From: an uncultured Lentisphaeria bacterium
Lineage (GTDB): Bacteria > Verrucomicrobiota > Lentisphaeria > Oligosphaerales > Oligosphaeraceae
Direction of reading: 5' to 3'
Assembly: GCA_934661755.1 (NCBI GenBank)
Contig: CAKUJM010000055.1
Location: 1-16,441, forward strand
Length of the DNA stretch: 16,441 bases
Shown one piece after another: positions 6,390 to 14,286 of this stretch. A program made the position numbers and the translations under genes. Within the stretch, counting starts at the first letter, position 1; each line of letters opens with the position of its first letter. The notes below the pieces were generated by a model. It was not told the origin of the DNA, did not search any database, and was given only the letters and a program-made list of their open reading frames with translations.

Positions 6390-7112
6390 ATGTCAGTCAA
6401 GAAGTTCTTCACTCTCATTGAGTTGCTGGTGGTGATCGCGATCATCGCGATATTGGCGTCGATGCTGTTGCCGGCGCTGAGCAAGGCGCGCGAGAAGGCA
6501 CGGGCGGCCAGCTGCATCAGCAATCTCAGGCAGGTCGGCATCGCCTTTTTTCTTTATACCGATGACTTCAACGGGATGTCGCCATGGAATTGTCCCGGCA
6601 GTTTCGGGGACAAGACCTCCTGGAAGAACCGGATGTACAATCTGGGCTATGTCAAGGATTGGGCGGTGACGCGTTGTCCGGCGGTGAAGCGTGACATTTA
6701 CAATTGGACGCCGGACAACCGTGGGGTCGGCTATGGCATTGTCAACGGCAACTGGGATTTTGCGGACGCCTGTTTTCTGATCCAGCGGGTTGGCACTTCC
6801 TCCGACGCACTGAAGGCCCTGGGCGCCTCCTGGCGCGGGACGATTCCGACCTCGCCGTCCCGGTTTGCCGTCTTTGCGGATTCCCAGCGGGTTGCGGACA
6901 CCAGCAGCTGGCAGTTTCAGTATCAGACGACGAGCGTAGCCTACCCCAATGCCAACGGCGCCACCGCGCCCTATCACACTGGCGTGGTGCTGCGTCATCT
7001 GCAGCGCTGCAATGTCTTCGCATTGGACGGGCATGTCAGCGCCCAGGACCATGGACTGCTCCGCAATGAGAACCTGTTTGCGGATGCCGTCATCCACCGG
7101 ATCCAACGGTAA
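6390..7112 (+). CDS. Pseudopilin: prepilin-type N-terminal and H-X9-DG domain protein
   Basis: A 240-residue type II secretion/type IV pilin-like protein. The ATG at 6390 has a strong ribosome binding site (AAGGAGG, 6375-6381); an open frame upstream to 6261 has none. The N-terminus MSVKKFFTLIELLVV is the class III signal with the conserved Glu at position +5 of the mature chain, followed by a hydrophobic helix and SKAREKARAASCISNLRQVG, as usual. The -1 residue is Phe instead of Gly, which I know as common in Lentisphaerota-type pseudopilins. Near the C-terminus HLQRCNVFALDGH fits the H-X9-DG motif of prepilin-type processing-associated proteins. Expected at the inner membrane and periplasm; such proteins occur in large paralogous sets in these bacteria, often beside glycan-degradation genes. 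It is the first gene of the operon, 14 bases before the GH5 gene; its exact role is not established. Confidence 0.92.
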   Translation: MSVKKFFTLIELLVVIAIIAILASMLLPALSKAREKARAASCISNLRQVGIAFFLYTDDFNGMSPWNCPGSFGDKTSWKNRMYNLGYVKDWAVTRCPAVKRDIYNWTPDNRGVGYGIVNGNWDFADACFLIQRVGTSSDALKALGASWRGTIPTSPSRFAVFADSQRVADTSSWQFQYQTTSVAYPNANGATAPYHTGVVLRHLQRCNVFALDGHVSAQDHGLLRNENLFADAVIHRIQR

Positions 7113-7126
7113 TGGAGGGACGCCGA

Positions 7127-10100
7127 ATGAAATGCCTGGGCATATTCTGCTGTGCGATAGTCGGCCTCATGGTGTCTGCCGCGGAGGAAATCGCCGATCT
7201 GCGGCTTGGCTCGCATGCGTCGCTTTCGGGGCAGGTCCTGTCGATCGCGCCGCCGGGCGGCGTTGACCAGCCCGTCCAGCCGTCGGTGTTCCGGATCAAC
7301 CTGTCGCGCCATGCCGGCAGTTTTGTCATGGGATCGATCAAGGTGAAAAGCTCATTGAAGGCGGAGGGCGCGGACGCCGGAGTCATGGTACGGGTGTCCT
7401 ATCGGGCGGAGGACGACAGCCACGACCGGCTCGGCGGGAAATTCTTCAAGCCCGGTGAGCTGCTCGGCGGGGCCATCGAGTTCCCGGTTTCGCTTGACCC
7501 CCATGTGCAATGGGGCAGCGTCAGCCTGGAATGCAGGAATGTCAGCGGGAGGATCGAATTCGATCTGGAGTCATTGGCGGTTTCGCCGCTGTTCCCGAAG
7601 GACGACTCATCCTATCGCTGCGAGTATTCGGCGGCAGTCCTGGCGCGACCGCTCCGCCGCGGGGTGATGAGCCCGTTGGCCGGTGCGGACAGCGAGGAGA
7701 ATTTCGCGGAGCTGAAGAAATGGAATGTCAACCTGATGCGGCTGCAGATCAACATCGGCGGCAATCCAGCCGACTATCCGAAGCATCTTGCCAGCTATCT
7801 TGACGTGGTCGTCCCCCGAGTTCTTGACCTGGGGGCGAAATACGGCATCATGGTCATCATCGACCTGCACATGGTCCCCGGCGGGGGGCAGATGCGCGGC
7901 GGCGAGACGATATTCGACTCGGAAAAGTCCGCGCAGCATTTCTTCCGCATCTGGGAGGACATCGCATCGCGTTTCAAGGACCATCCCGCCCTCTACGGCT
8001 ATGACCTCTTCAACGAGCCGAGCCAGAACCGGCCGGCGAAATACAGCTACTGGGATTTGCAGCGGATTGCGGCGGAGCGGATCCGCAAAATTGATCCGGA
8101 GACTCCCATCTATGTGGAAAGCAACCACATGTGCAGTCCGCTGGCCTATTGCTACCTGCAGCCGCTCAAGCTCAAGAACATCATCTACCAGGTTCATTTC
8201 TATGAGCCATTCGACTACACCCATTTCATGATCAGCAGACAGAAGCTGCTGTCGGGCGAGGTCGCCTACCGGTCGTTCCCCGGAGTCTACTACGGGACGC
8301 TCTGGGGGCCCGATCTTGTGGAATTCCGCAAGAAGCTCGCGATGGTGCGCGATTTTGAAGAACGCCATGGCGCCAAGATATTCGTCGGCGAATTTTCGAC
8401 CCAGACCTACGCGCCGGGGGCGGCGCAGTATCTTGATTCCTGCATCCGGCTTTTTGAGGAATACGGCTGGGACTGGACCTATCACGCCTTCCGCGAAGCC
8501 AGGATATGGGATGTGGAATATTCCGGAAGCGCGGCGGATGCGCTTGAAAAGGACTCCGGCACCCTGTCAAAGGCCGTCCTGCTGAAGGCCTTTGACAGGA
8601 ATGGGCAGGGCCGACCCGCTGGGGAAAACGGGGGAGACGACCGGCCGGCGGAGGGGGAAGGCGCCACGCCAAAGCCGTCCGGTGATGCGGCCGCGGCGGA
8701 AGGGCTTTCCGGATGGACGTGGATCAATCCGGAGGAAGAGGCCGTCCAGCTCTGGGGGGACGCCTCCTTGGATGGCGGGAAGCTCGTGTGCGCCGTGCCG
8801 GAGGACCAGAAGGACACCGGAGCGGCGGGTGGGGCATGCTCCATCGACCTGACGCCGTATCGGAATTGCGAGATCGAGTTGTCCATTCGCGCCCGGGCGG
8901 AAGATGTCGCCAGGCCGAAACTCCACTACATGGGAATCAAGTTCATGCTGAAGTACCAGGGCGCGAACGGGAAATGGCACTATCCCGAATGCAACAACCT
9001 CGCGGGGAGCTTTGAGCGGGAGCTGGCCGTCCGGCATCTTGTCGCGGCGGATGCCGGGCCGGCCTTGATTGCCATGCAGCTTGCCAAGGCGTCCGGAAAA
9101 ATCACCTACGACCTGACGACCTTGAGGATCCGGGTCGTTTCCCGAAAGCGGAATCCGGATTTGATCTGCCGGTATTCCGAGGCCGTCCGCAGCCGTCCAG
9201 TGCATCGTGGGGTGATGAGCCCCTGCGCCGATGCCGACAAGGAGGAGAATTTCGCCGAACTGAAGAAATGGAATGTCAATTTGATGCGTTTCCAGATCAA
9301 CATCGGCGGCGAGCGCGCCAGGGATCCGGATTTCTACCAGGAGCACATCCGCCGGTATATCGACCACTCCATCCCCCGGGTGCTGGACCTGGGGGCGAAA
9401 TACGGCATCATGGTCATCCTTGACCTGCACATGGTCCCTGGCGGTGGGCAGATGCGCGAGGGCAAGGCGATTTTCGACTCCCGCGAGGACGTGGAGAGAT
9501 TCTGCGCCATCTGGGAGGAAATCGCCACGAAATTCAAGGGCCATCCGGCCCTGTACGGCTATGACCTCTTCAATGAACCCCGGCAGACCCGCCCCGCGGA
9601 ATTCGATTTCTGGGAAATACAGCGGCTCGCCGCGGAGCGGATCCGCAGAATCGATCCGGAAACGCCGATCTATGTCCAGAGCAACATGCTGGCCAGCCAG
9701 TACACCTTTGACACCCTTTCGCCGATCGACCTGGACAACATCATCTACGAAGTCCATTGCTACGACCCCTTCGTCTACACCCACACGCCGTACACCAAGG
9801 CGGACCGCCTGGCAGGCAAGCCGCGGTTTGCCTATCCGGGGAAGATCCTCAATGCCGAATGGAACGCCGAGTCCATCAAAAGCCATCTCGGGCGGGTGAT
9901 TGATTTTGCCGAGCAGCACCAGGCGAAAATCTACGTCGGCGAGTTCTCCGCCCGTGCCGGTTCACCCGGCGCCGCGCAGTACCTCCGCGATTCGATCACG
10001 GTCTTCGAGGAGCTGGGGTGGGACTGGACTTATCATGCATTCCGGGAAGCCAAAGTCTGGAGCGTGGAGCACGACGGGGCCTCCGACGACGAACTCGTTC

Positions 10101-10168
10101 CGGTTCCGGATACCGACCGCAAGCAGGTCCTGCTGGAGGCGTTCCGCAAAAATCTCCGATCAAGATAG
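7127..10168 (+). CDS. Secreted protein with two tandem GH5 glycoside hydrolase modules
   Basis: 1013 residues from the ATG at 7127, chosen because GGAGG (7114-7118) lies upstream and a signal peptide follows directly (MKCLGIFCCAIVGLMVSA, then AEE); an ATG at 7112 adds five residues. Order: beta-sandwich domain (about 22-160), GH5 module 1 (165-490), Gly/Pro/acidic linker (490-525), second beta-sandwich (525-675), GH5 module 2 (680-1010). Each GH5 has the acid/base in FNEP (E297, E817), the HFY/HCY motif, the nucleophile in VGEFS (E422, E939) and WDWTYHAFRE near its end, so both look catalytically complete. GH5 enzymes cleave beta-1,4-glucans, mannans, xyloglucan and related chains; the subfamily cannot be told here. 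The halves are related at 520-residue spacing, including a 33-base identical run (7825-7857 and 9385-9417). Expected outside the cytoplasmic membrane. Confidence 0.93.
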   Translation: MKCLGIFCCAIVGLMVSAAEEIADLRLGSHASLSGQVLSIAPPGGVDQPVQPSVFRINLSRHAGSFVMGSIKVKSSLKAEGADAGVMVRVSYRAEDDSHDRLGGKFFKPGELLGGAIEFPVSLDPHVQWGSVSLECRNVSGRIEFDLESLAVSPLFPKDDSSYRCEYSAAVLARPLRRGVMSPLAGADSEENFAELKKWNVNLMRLQINIGGNPADYPKHLASYLDVVVPRVLDLGAKYGIMVIIDLHMVPGGGQMRGGETIFDSEKSAQHFFRIWEDIASRFKDHPALYGYDLFNEPSQNRPAKYSYWDLQRIAAERIRKIDPETPIYVESNHMCSPLAYCYLQPLKLKNIIYQVHFYEPFDYTHFMISRQKLLSGEVAYRSFPGVYYGTLWGPDLVEFRKKLAMVRDFEERHGAKIFVGEFSTQTYAPGAAQYLDSCIRLFEEYGWDWTYHAFREARIWDVEYSGSAADALEKDSGTLSKAVLLKAFDRNGQGRPAGENGGDDRPAEGEGATPKPSGDAAAAEGLSGWTWINPEEEAVQLWGDASLDGGKLVCAVPEDQKDTGAAGGACSIDLTPYRNCEIELSIRARAEDVARPKLHYMGIKFMLKYQGANGKWHYPECNNLAGSFERELAVRHLVAADAGPALIAMQLAKASGKITYDLTTLRIRVVSRKRNPDLICRYSEAVRSRPVHRGVMSPCADADKEENFAELKKWNVNLMRFQINIGGERARDPDFYQEHIRRYIDHSIPRVLDLGAKYGIMVILDLHMVPGGGQMREGKAIFDSREDVERFCAIWEEIATKFKGHPALYGYDLFNEPRQTRPAEFDFWEIQRLAAERIRRIDPETPIYVQSNMLASQYTFDTLSPIDLDNIIYEVHCYDPFVYTHTPYTKADRLAGKPRFAYPGKILNAEWNAESIKSHLGRVIDFAEQHQAKIYVGEFSARAGSPGAAQYLRDSITVFEELGWDWTYHAFREAKVWSVEHDGASDDELVPVPDTDRKQVLLEAFRKNLRSR

Positions 10169-10184
10169 GGCCTGCCTGGATGCC

Positions 10185-10206
10185 CCGGCCGCGAAGACGC
10201 GGCTGG
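10185..10206 (+). other. Intercistronic hairpin between GH5 and GH27 genes
   Basis: CCGGCCGCG (10185-10193), loop AAGA, CGCGGCTGG (10198-10206): a 9-bp stem with one G.U pair. No T tract follows, so it is not an intrinsic terminator; it may stabilise or separate the transcripts for the secreted GH5 and the downstream enzymes. Confidence 0.4.
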
Positions 10207-10256
10207 AGCAAGGGATGCCAGGTTCGCGGATTCAGGCATAAGCCATTTCGACACAA

Positions 10257-11762
10257 ATGAAAGATTACATTGACCATCTTGCCGTTGCGGTGCCGCCAGC
10301 CTGGGATCAGGGGGCGCCATTCATCAACGGCCCCGCCTCGTGGGGCGCGACTCCGGGACGGGAGCTGCTCTACGCCATCCCGGTCCGCGGCGAGCGGCCG
10401 CTCCACTTCGAATGGCACGGCGAAATTCCGCCCGGGCTGGCGCTTGACCAGGACCGCGGCTTCATCTCCGGCAAGGCGCCGGCCGGAGACTACCGACTGA
10501 AGCTCATTGTCTCCAACCGTCTCGGCAGGTCGGAAAAATCCTTCCGGTTTGAAATCCGGCCGAATCATCTTTGCCGGACGCCGCTGCTGGGATGGAGCTC
10601 CTGGAACGCCTGCGTGGATCTGGTCTCCCAGGATGCGGTGGCGGATGCGGCGACCCAGATGGCGGCAACCGGATTGCAGGCCCGCGGATACAGCTATGTC
10701 AATATCGACTCCTGCTGGCAGGGCTCCCGCGGCGGAGAGGACAACGCCATTGTCCCCAATGCAAAATTCCCCGACATGAAGGCGCTGGTGGACCACATCC
10801 ACCGCCTCGGTCTGCACGCGGGGATCTACTCGACGCCGATGGTCCAGGCATGGGGGGCGATCAACCACCTGTTCCTGCCCGGGTCGACTGGCTATCCGCT
10901 CGACCCGGCCTATTACCACTCCTACTTCGGGGGCTGCGGCAAGAGGTCGTTCGAGGACAACGACGCGGCCGCCTTTGCAAAATGGGGCTTCGACTACCTG
11001 AAATACGACTGGCCTGTCTGCGACCTGGAGCATACGGAGCGGATGCGCCAGGCGCTCGACAAGACCGGCCGCGACTTCGTGCTCTCGCTGTGCACCAGCT
11101 GCGACTGGAGGCTCTATGACGGCTATGCGCGGTCCGCGAACATCCTCCGCGCCAATGGCGACACCCGCGCCCGCTGGAGCGTCATCCTGCGCAACGGTTT
11201 CACCGGCGACCACTGGTCCAGGCTGGTGCGCCCCGGATGCTGGTTTGACATGGACATGCTTGGCCTGGGCGTCATGCAGATGAATGTCCCCTCGGAGGAA
11301 AATCGCGAGGGCGCCACTGACGGGCTTTCCCGCGACGAGGCCATCACCCACTTCCTGGCCTGGGCGTGCTTCCCATGCTCGCTGCAGCTTAGCTGCGATC
11401 TGTCCCGGCTGGATGATTTTACCGGTGCGCTGGTCGCCAACGAGGAAGTGCTGGCAGTGAACCAGGACGACTTTGCGGGATGCGCCGAATGCGTCGAGGA
11501 GACCCGCACCGAACGGAACGGAAAGTTGGAGCGGCATGTGAAGCTCTACCGCCGCCCGCTTGCCAACGGCGATGTGCTGTTCACGGCATTCAATCTCGGA
11601 GAGGTCAGCGAGAAGGTAACCTGTCCGCTTCGGACCGGCGACTGCACGCGCTTCCGTGATCTGCTGGCGGGCGAAGACCTGGCCAGTCCCGATTTTGCCT
11701 TGCCGCCCCATGGCGCCCGGGCGGTCCGGATGATTCTCAAGGGGAATGCCGCCAATGCGTAG
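10257..11762 (+). CDS. GH27 alpha-galactosidase-type glycoside hydrolase
   Basis: 501 residues. Residues 1-100 form an Ig-like beta domain (PLHFEWHGEIPPGLAL... with the putative-Ig 'GEI-PGL-D-GFISGKAPAGDY' pattern). The GH27 barrel runs from PLLGWSSWNAC (about 110) through YVNIDSCWQG, LGLHAGIYSTP, the nucleophile motif LKYDWPVCD (D251), the acid/base region NGDTRARWS (D302) and WFDMDMLGLG, the counterpart of WNDPDML. A C-terminal beta-sandwich closes the protein. The family removes terminal alpha-galactose (some members alpha-N-acetylgalactosamine or beta-L-arabinopyranose). No signal peptide is seen, so action on imported oligosaccharides is likely. The ribosome binding site is poor, and the gene follows the GH5 gene by 88 bases. 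Its last codons overlap the start of the next gene by 8 bases (ATGCGTAG), suggesting translational coupling. Confidence 0.93.
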   Translation: MKDYIDHLAVAVPPAWDQGAPFINGPASWGATPGRELLYAIPVRGERPLHFEWHGEIPPGLALDQDRGFISGKAPAGDYRLKLIVSNRLGRSEKSFRFEIRPNHLCRTPLLGWSSWNACVDLVSQDAVADAATQMAATGLQARGYSYVNIDSCWQGSRGGEDNAIVPNAKFPDMKALVDHIHRLGLHAGIYSTPMVQAWGAINHLFLPGSTGYPLDPAYYHSYFGGCGKRSFEDNDAAAFAKWGFDYLKYDWPVCDLEHTERMRQALDKTGRDFVLSLCTSCDWRLYDGYARSANILRANGDTRARWSVILRNGFTGDHWSRLVRPGCWFDMDMLGLGVMQMNVPSEENREGATDGLSRDEAITHFLAWACFPCSLQLSCDLSRLDDFTGALVANEEVLAVNQDDFAGCAECVEETRTERNGKLERHVKLYRRPLANGDVLFTAFNLGEVSEKVTCPLRTGDCTRFRDLLAGEDLASPDFALPPHGARAVRMILKGNAANA

Positions 11763-14022
11763 ATCCATTTTCCGCCTCGACGCGCCCGCCTCCGCCTGGT
11801 TTGAAGGGCATGTGCTTGGCAATGGCGACACCGGAGCCGTGGTCTGGGGCGGGCCGGAGGAAATCCGCGTCGGCCTCTCCAAATACGACATCAACTACTT
11901 CGGGCCGGCTTGCGGGAAGGACGGCTGGGAGGGCACCTACCCGGAGCTTGTCCGGCAACTTCATGCCGGTAACCGCGATTTCCTTTCCCGATATGGCCAG
12001 CGGACACGCAGCAGCGAGCCATTCGCGTGCGGGATGCTCTCCATCATGGTGCCCCATGACGGCTATCGGCCGGAGTTCGTACAGGAGCTGGATCCGGTGC
12101 AGGCGGAATGCCGCGTCCGGCTGAAGATGCCGGAGCTCTACCGGCGGACTCTTGGACAGATGCCGCCGCCGCCCATTCTCATGCGGATGCGCGTGCTGGC
12201 GGACCGCAATGTCGTGGAAATCCGTCTGGATGCGACGGAAAGGCATCGGGTCGGCCTGCTTTTATCCCCCGGGATGTTCGACTTGCCCGGACTTGGACAG
12301 CCGGAGCTCTCCGTCAACCTCCTCAGGCGAAGCCTCCCGGAAGGCCTCGGCTATGCGATCGCTTTCTCCGGGACCCAGCTGACGCCATCGCCGATCGGGC
12401 TGGCAGGGACGGCGGATTTCGGCGGCGACCACGGGACGTTGCTTCTTCGCATGTCAATCGCCGTCTCCGGCGGCGGCGACCCGGGGGCGATGGCCGGTGA
12501 GCTGCTCGGCTACAATGCGGATGAGGCGGATTGCAGGCACCGTGATTTCTGGCGGCGCTTCAATGACCGGTCGGGGGTCTGGCTGGAGGACAAGGCGCTG
12601 GAGGATTACTGGAGATTCGGAATATATGCGCTTGGCTGCGCCACTTCCCCCCAGACCATGCCCCCGCATCTGCAGGGCGTGTGGAATATGAGCCGGTATG
12701 CCGCATGGTGCGGCGACTTCCATTTCAACACCAATCTCCAGCAGGCGCTTTGGCCATGCGGCATGACCAATCATCCGGAGCTGCTGAAAAGCTGCGTGCG
12801 CACCCTGCTTTTCGACTGGCGGGAAGAACTGCGGAACAATGCCCGCCTTGCCGGCTTGCCGGGGCTGATGGTGCCGCTTTGCGCCGACCCCAAGGGACGC
12901 GCCCTTTGCTGGTCGCTGCTCGGAATGGCAATGGGCATGACCGCATGGACTGCGTTGATCCCACTGGAATATCTTGAATGCACCGGTGAATGGCGCGGGG
13001 AAATCATTGAATTTCTCCGGGAATGCTGCGAATTCCAGCTGGCGGTGCTGGAGGATGGCGATGACGGACTGCTCCATGTCCCGCTTTCCGACTCGCCCGA
13101 GCAGGTCGAATTGCGTCCGGATGGCACGTCGTGGCATGTCCTTGGACGGGACCCGGCGATTGATCTGACCCTGGCGAGGATTCTCTTCCGGGAGTTTGCA
13201 AAGCTGGTTCCGGAGGATGACCCGGTCGGACGCCAGGCGGCCGCGGCTCTGCGGCGTCTGGCGCCGCTGCCAGTCCATGACGGTGCGCTGGCGGACTATG
13301 CGGCGGGATTCTTCGAAGGCGGTGATCGCCCGGGGGTGTTCCCGTGGTCGCATCGCCATCCCTCGCGGCTCTTCCCGATCTATCCGGGATCACGATGGCT
13401 GCCGGGACTTTGCCCTCCGGAACTGGCACGGCGGTCACTGAAGGAATTCCTCTCCCATGGAAAGCGCGGCTTCACTTCCTTCACCTATGCCTGGCTGGCG
13501 GCTGTCCATGCCAGACTGGGAATGGGGAAGGGCGCGCGGCGAATGCTGCAGACGCTCTTCGACTGCTTCATGCTGCCGGGCGGACTGATGCTCCATGGCT
13601 CGCGCAATCCCCGATATGGGCTGCGGTTGCTGGAGCTCTTCCAATTCGAGGTCACCTGCGGGACGGCGGCGGCGATTTCTGAGATGCTCCTCCAGAAATC
13701 CGGCCAGGAGGTCGCGCTCTTCCATGGCTGCCCGATGAAGCGGGCGTCATTCCGGCATTTCGCCGTTGGAGAAGGCGCGCTGGTCTCGGCAAAGCTGGAA
13801 TCCGGACTCATCACGGAGATTGAAATCGACTTCCAGAAGCCGGGATGCATCCGGATTGCCCGGTCCAGGAACTTCGCCGGCGGGGATTTCTCCGGCAACG
13901 CCGGGGAAAGGACAACCATCCGGCTCGCTGGCCGGAGAATCCAGATCCATGGAGCAGGGCGGAATGACGCCGGCAGGACCTCGCCTTCATCCGGAGGTGA
14001 GCCACTGCACGACAATCCCTGA
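11755..14022 (+). CDS. GH95-like glycoside hydrolase (alpha-L-fucosidase/alpha-L-galactosidase type)
   Basis: 755 residues from the ATG at 11755, favoured because AAGGGG lies ten bases upstream; an ATG at 11746 adds three residues but leaves almost no spacing. The N-terminal beta domain opens with WFEGHVLGNGDTGAVVWGG and a KYDINYFGP segment, the GH95 N-terminal pattern. The (alpha/alpha)6 barrel has LQGVWN...FHFNTNLQQALWP, whose NTN pair (N325, N327) matches the asparagines that activate water in GH95 enzymes, SDSPEQ (E449) as candidate general acid, and HRHPSRLFPIYPG, the counterpart of HRHxSHLxxLYPG. It is shorter and more divergent than typical GH95 members, so fucosidase activity is a guess; galactosidase or another inverting activity is possible. 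No signal peptide. It sits between the GH27 gene and the regulator. Confidence 0.82.
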   Translation: MRRSIFRLDAPASAWFEGHVLGNGDTGAVVWGGPEEIRVGLSKYDINYFGPACGKDGWEGTYPELVRQLHAGNRDFLSRYGQRTRSSEPFACGMLSIMVPHDGYRPEFVQELDPVQAECRVRLKMPELYRRTLGQMPPPPILMRMRVLADRNVVEIRLDATERHRVGLLLSPGMFDLPGLGQPELSVNLLRRSLPEGLGYAIAFSGTQLTPSPIGLAGTADFGGDHGTLLLRMSIAVSGGGDPGAMAGELLGYNADEADCRHRDFWRRFNDRSGVWLEDKALEDYWRFGIYALGCATSPQTMPPHLQGVWNMSRYAAWCGDFHFNTNLQQALWPCGMTNHPELLKSCVRTLLFDWREELRNNARLAGLPGLMVPLCADPKGRALCWSLLGMAMGMTAWTALIPLEYLECTGEWRGEIIEFLRECCEFQLAVLEDGDDGLLHVPLSDSPEQVELRPDGTSWHVLGRDPAIDLTLARILFREFAKLVPEDDPVGRQAAAALRRLAPLPVHDGALADYAAGFFEGGDRPGVFPWSHRHPSRLFPIYPGSRWLPGLCPPELARRSLKEFLSHGKRGFTSFTYAWLAAVHARLGMGKGARRMLQTLFDCFMLPGGLMLHGSRNPRYGLRLLELFQFEVTCGTAAAISEMLLQKSGQEVALFHGCPMKRASFRHFAVGEGALVSAKLESGLITEIEIDFQKPGCIRIARSRNFAGGDFSGNAGERTTIRLAGRRIQIHGAGRNDAGRTSPSSGGEPLHDNP

Positions 14023-14037
14023 AATCGGGAGTATACT
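14009..14037 (+). promoter_or_regulatory. Possible internal promoter for the LacI-family gene
   Basis: ACGACA (14009-14014, four of six to TTGACA), 17-base spacer, TATACT (14032-14037, five of six to TATAAT), overlapping the end of the GH95-like gene. It would give the regulator a transcript of its own with a 240-base leader. Medium-quality match only. Confidence 0.3.
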
Positions 14038-14044
14038 ACGGGCG

Positions 14045-14181
14045 CTCTCCGGCACTCATCCGGAGGGGACAGGCCGCCGCCTGGCATTTGATTGAACTGG
14101 TGTGGCTCACCCGTGGAGCCATGGACAATCCCGCGCCCATTTGGGGGGAGGACCGCCTGACGCAGCTGCCTCCCGGGCAGC
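14045..14181 (+). other. Three successive hairpins upstream of the LacI-family gene
   Basis: CTCCGG/CCGGAG (14047-14065, extendable to 8 bp), GGCTC/GAGCC (14104-14120) and GCTGCC/GGCAGC (14165-14181). None is followed by a T tract. The 264-base gap 14023-14286 otherwise holds a possible promoter, one copy of the recurring intergenic motif and no ORF I support. Confidence 0.3.
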
Positions 14182-14209
14182 CGCCGCGCAAAGGCCGAAT
14201 TTTTGCCGG

Positions 14210-14226
14210 AATGACGCGAAAATGCC
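14210..14226 (+). repeat. Copy 2 of a recurring intergenic motif
   Basis: AATGACGCGAAAATGCC, preceded by TTTTGCCGG (14201-14209) as in copy 1 near 2185-2232, but without the 22 bases that separate the two parts there. Confidence 0.35.
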
Positions 14227-14286
14227 TGCGGAAACTCTTGACGACTCTTCGGGACGCCACACCAGACACCACGGACATCGCGAATT

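Noticed and set aside
9996..11894. Long minus-strand ORF of 632 residues opposite the GH27 gene
   Set aside because: The sense strand carries the GH27 motifs and catalytic residues; the antisense frame is open only because of codon bias.
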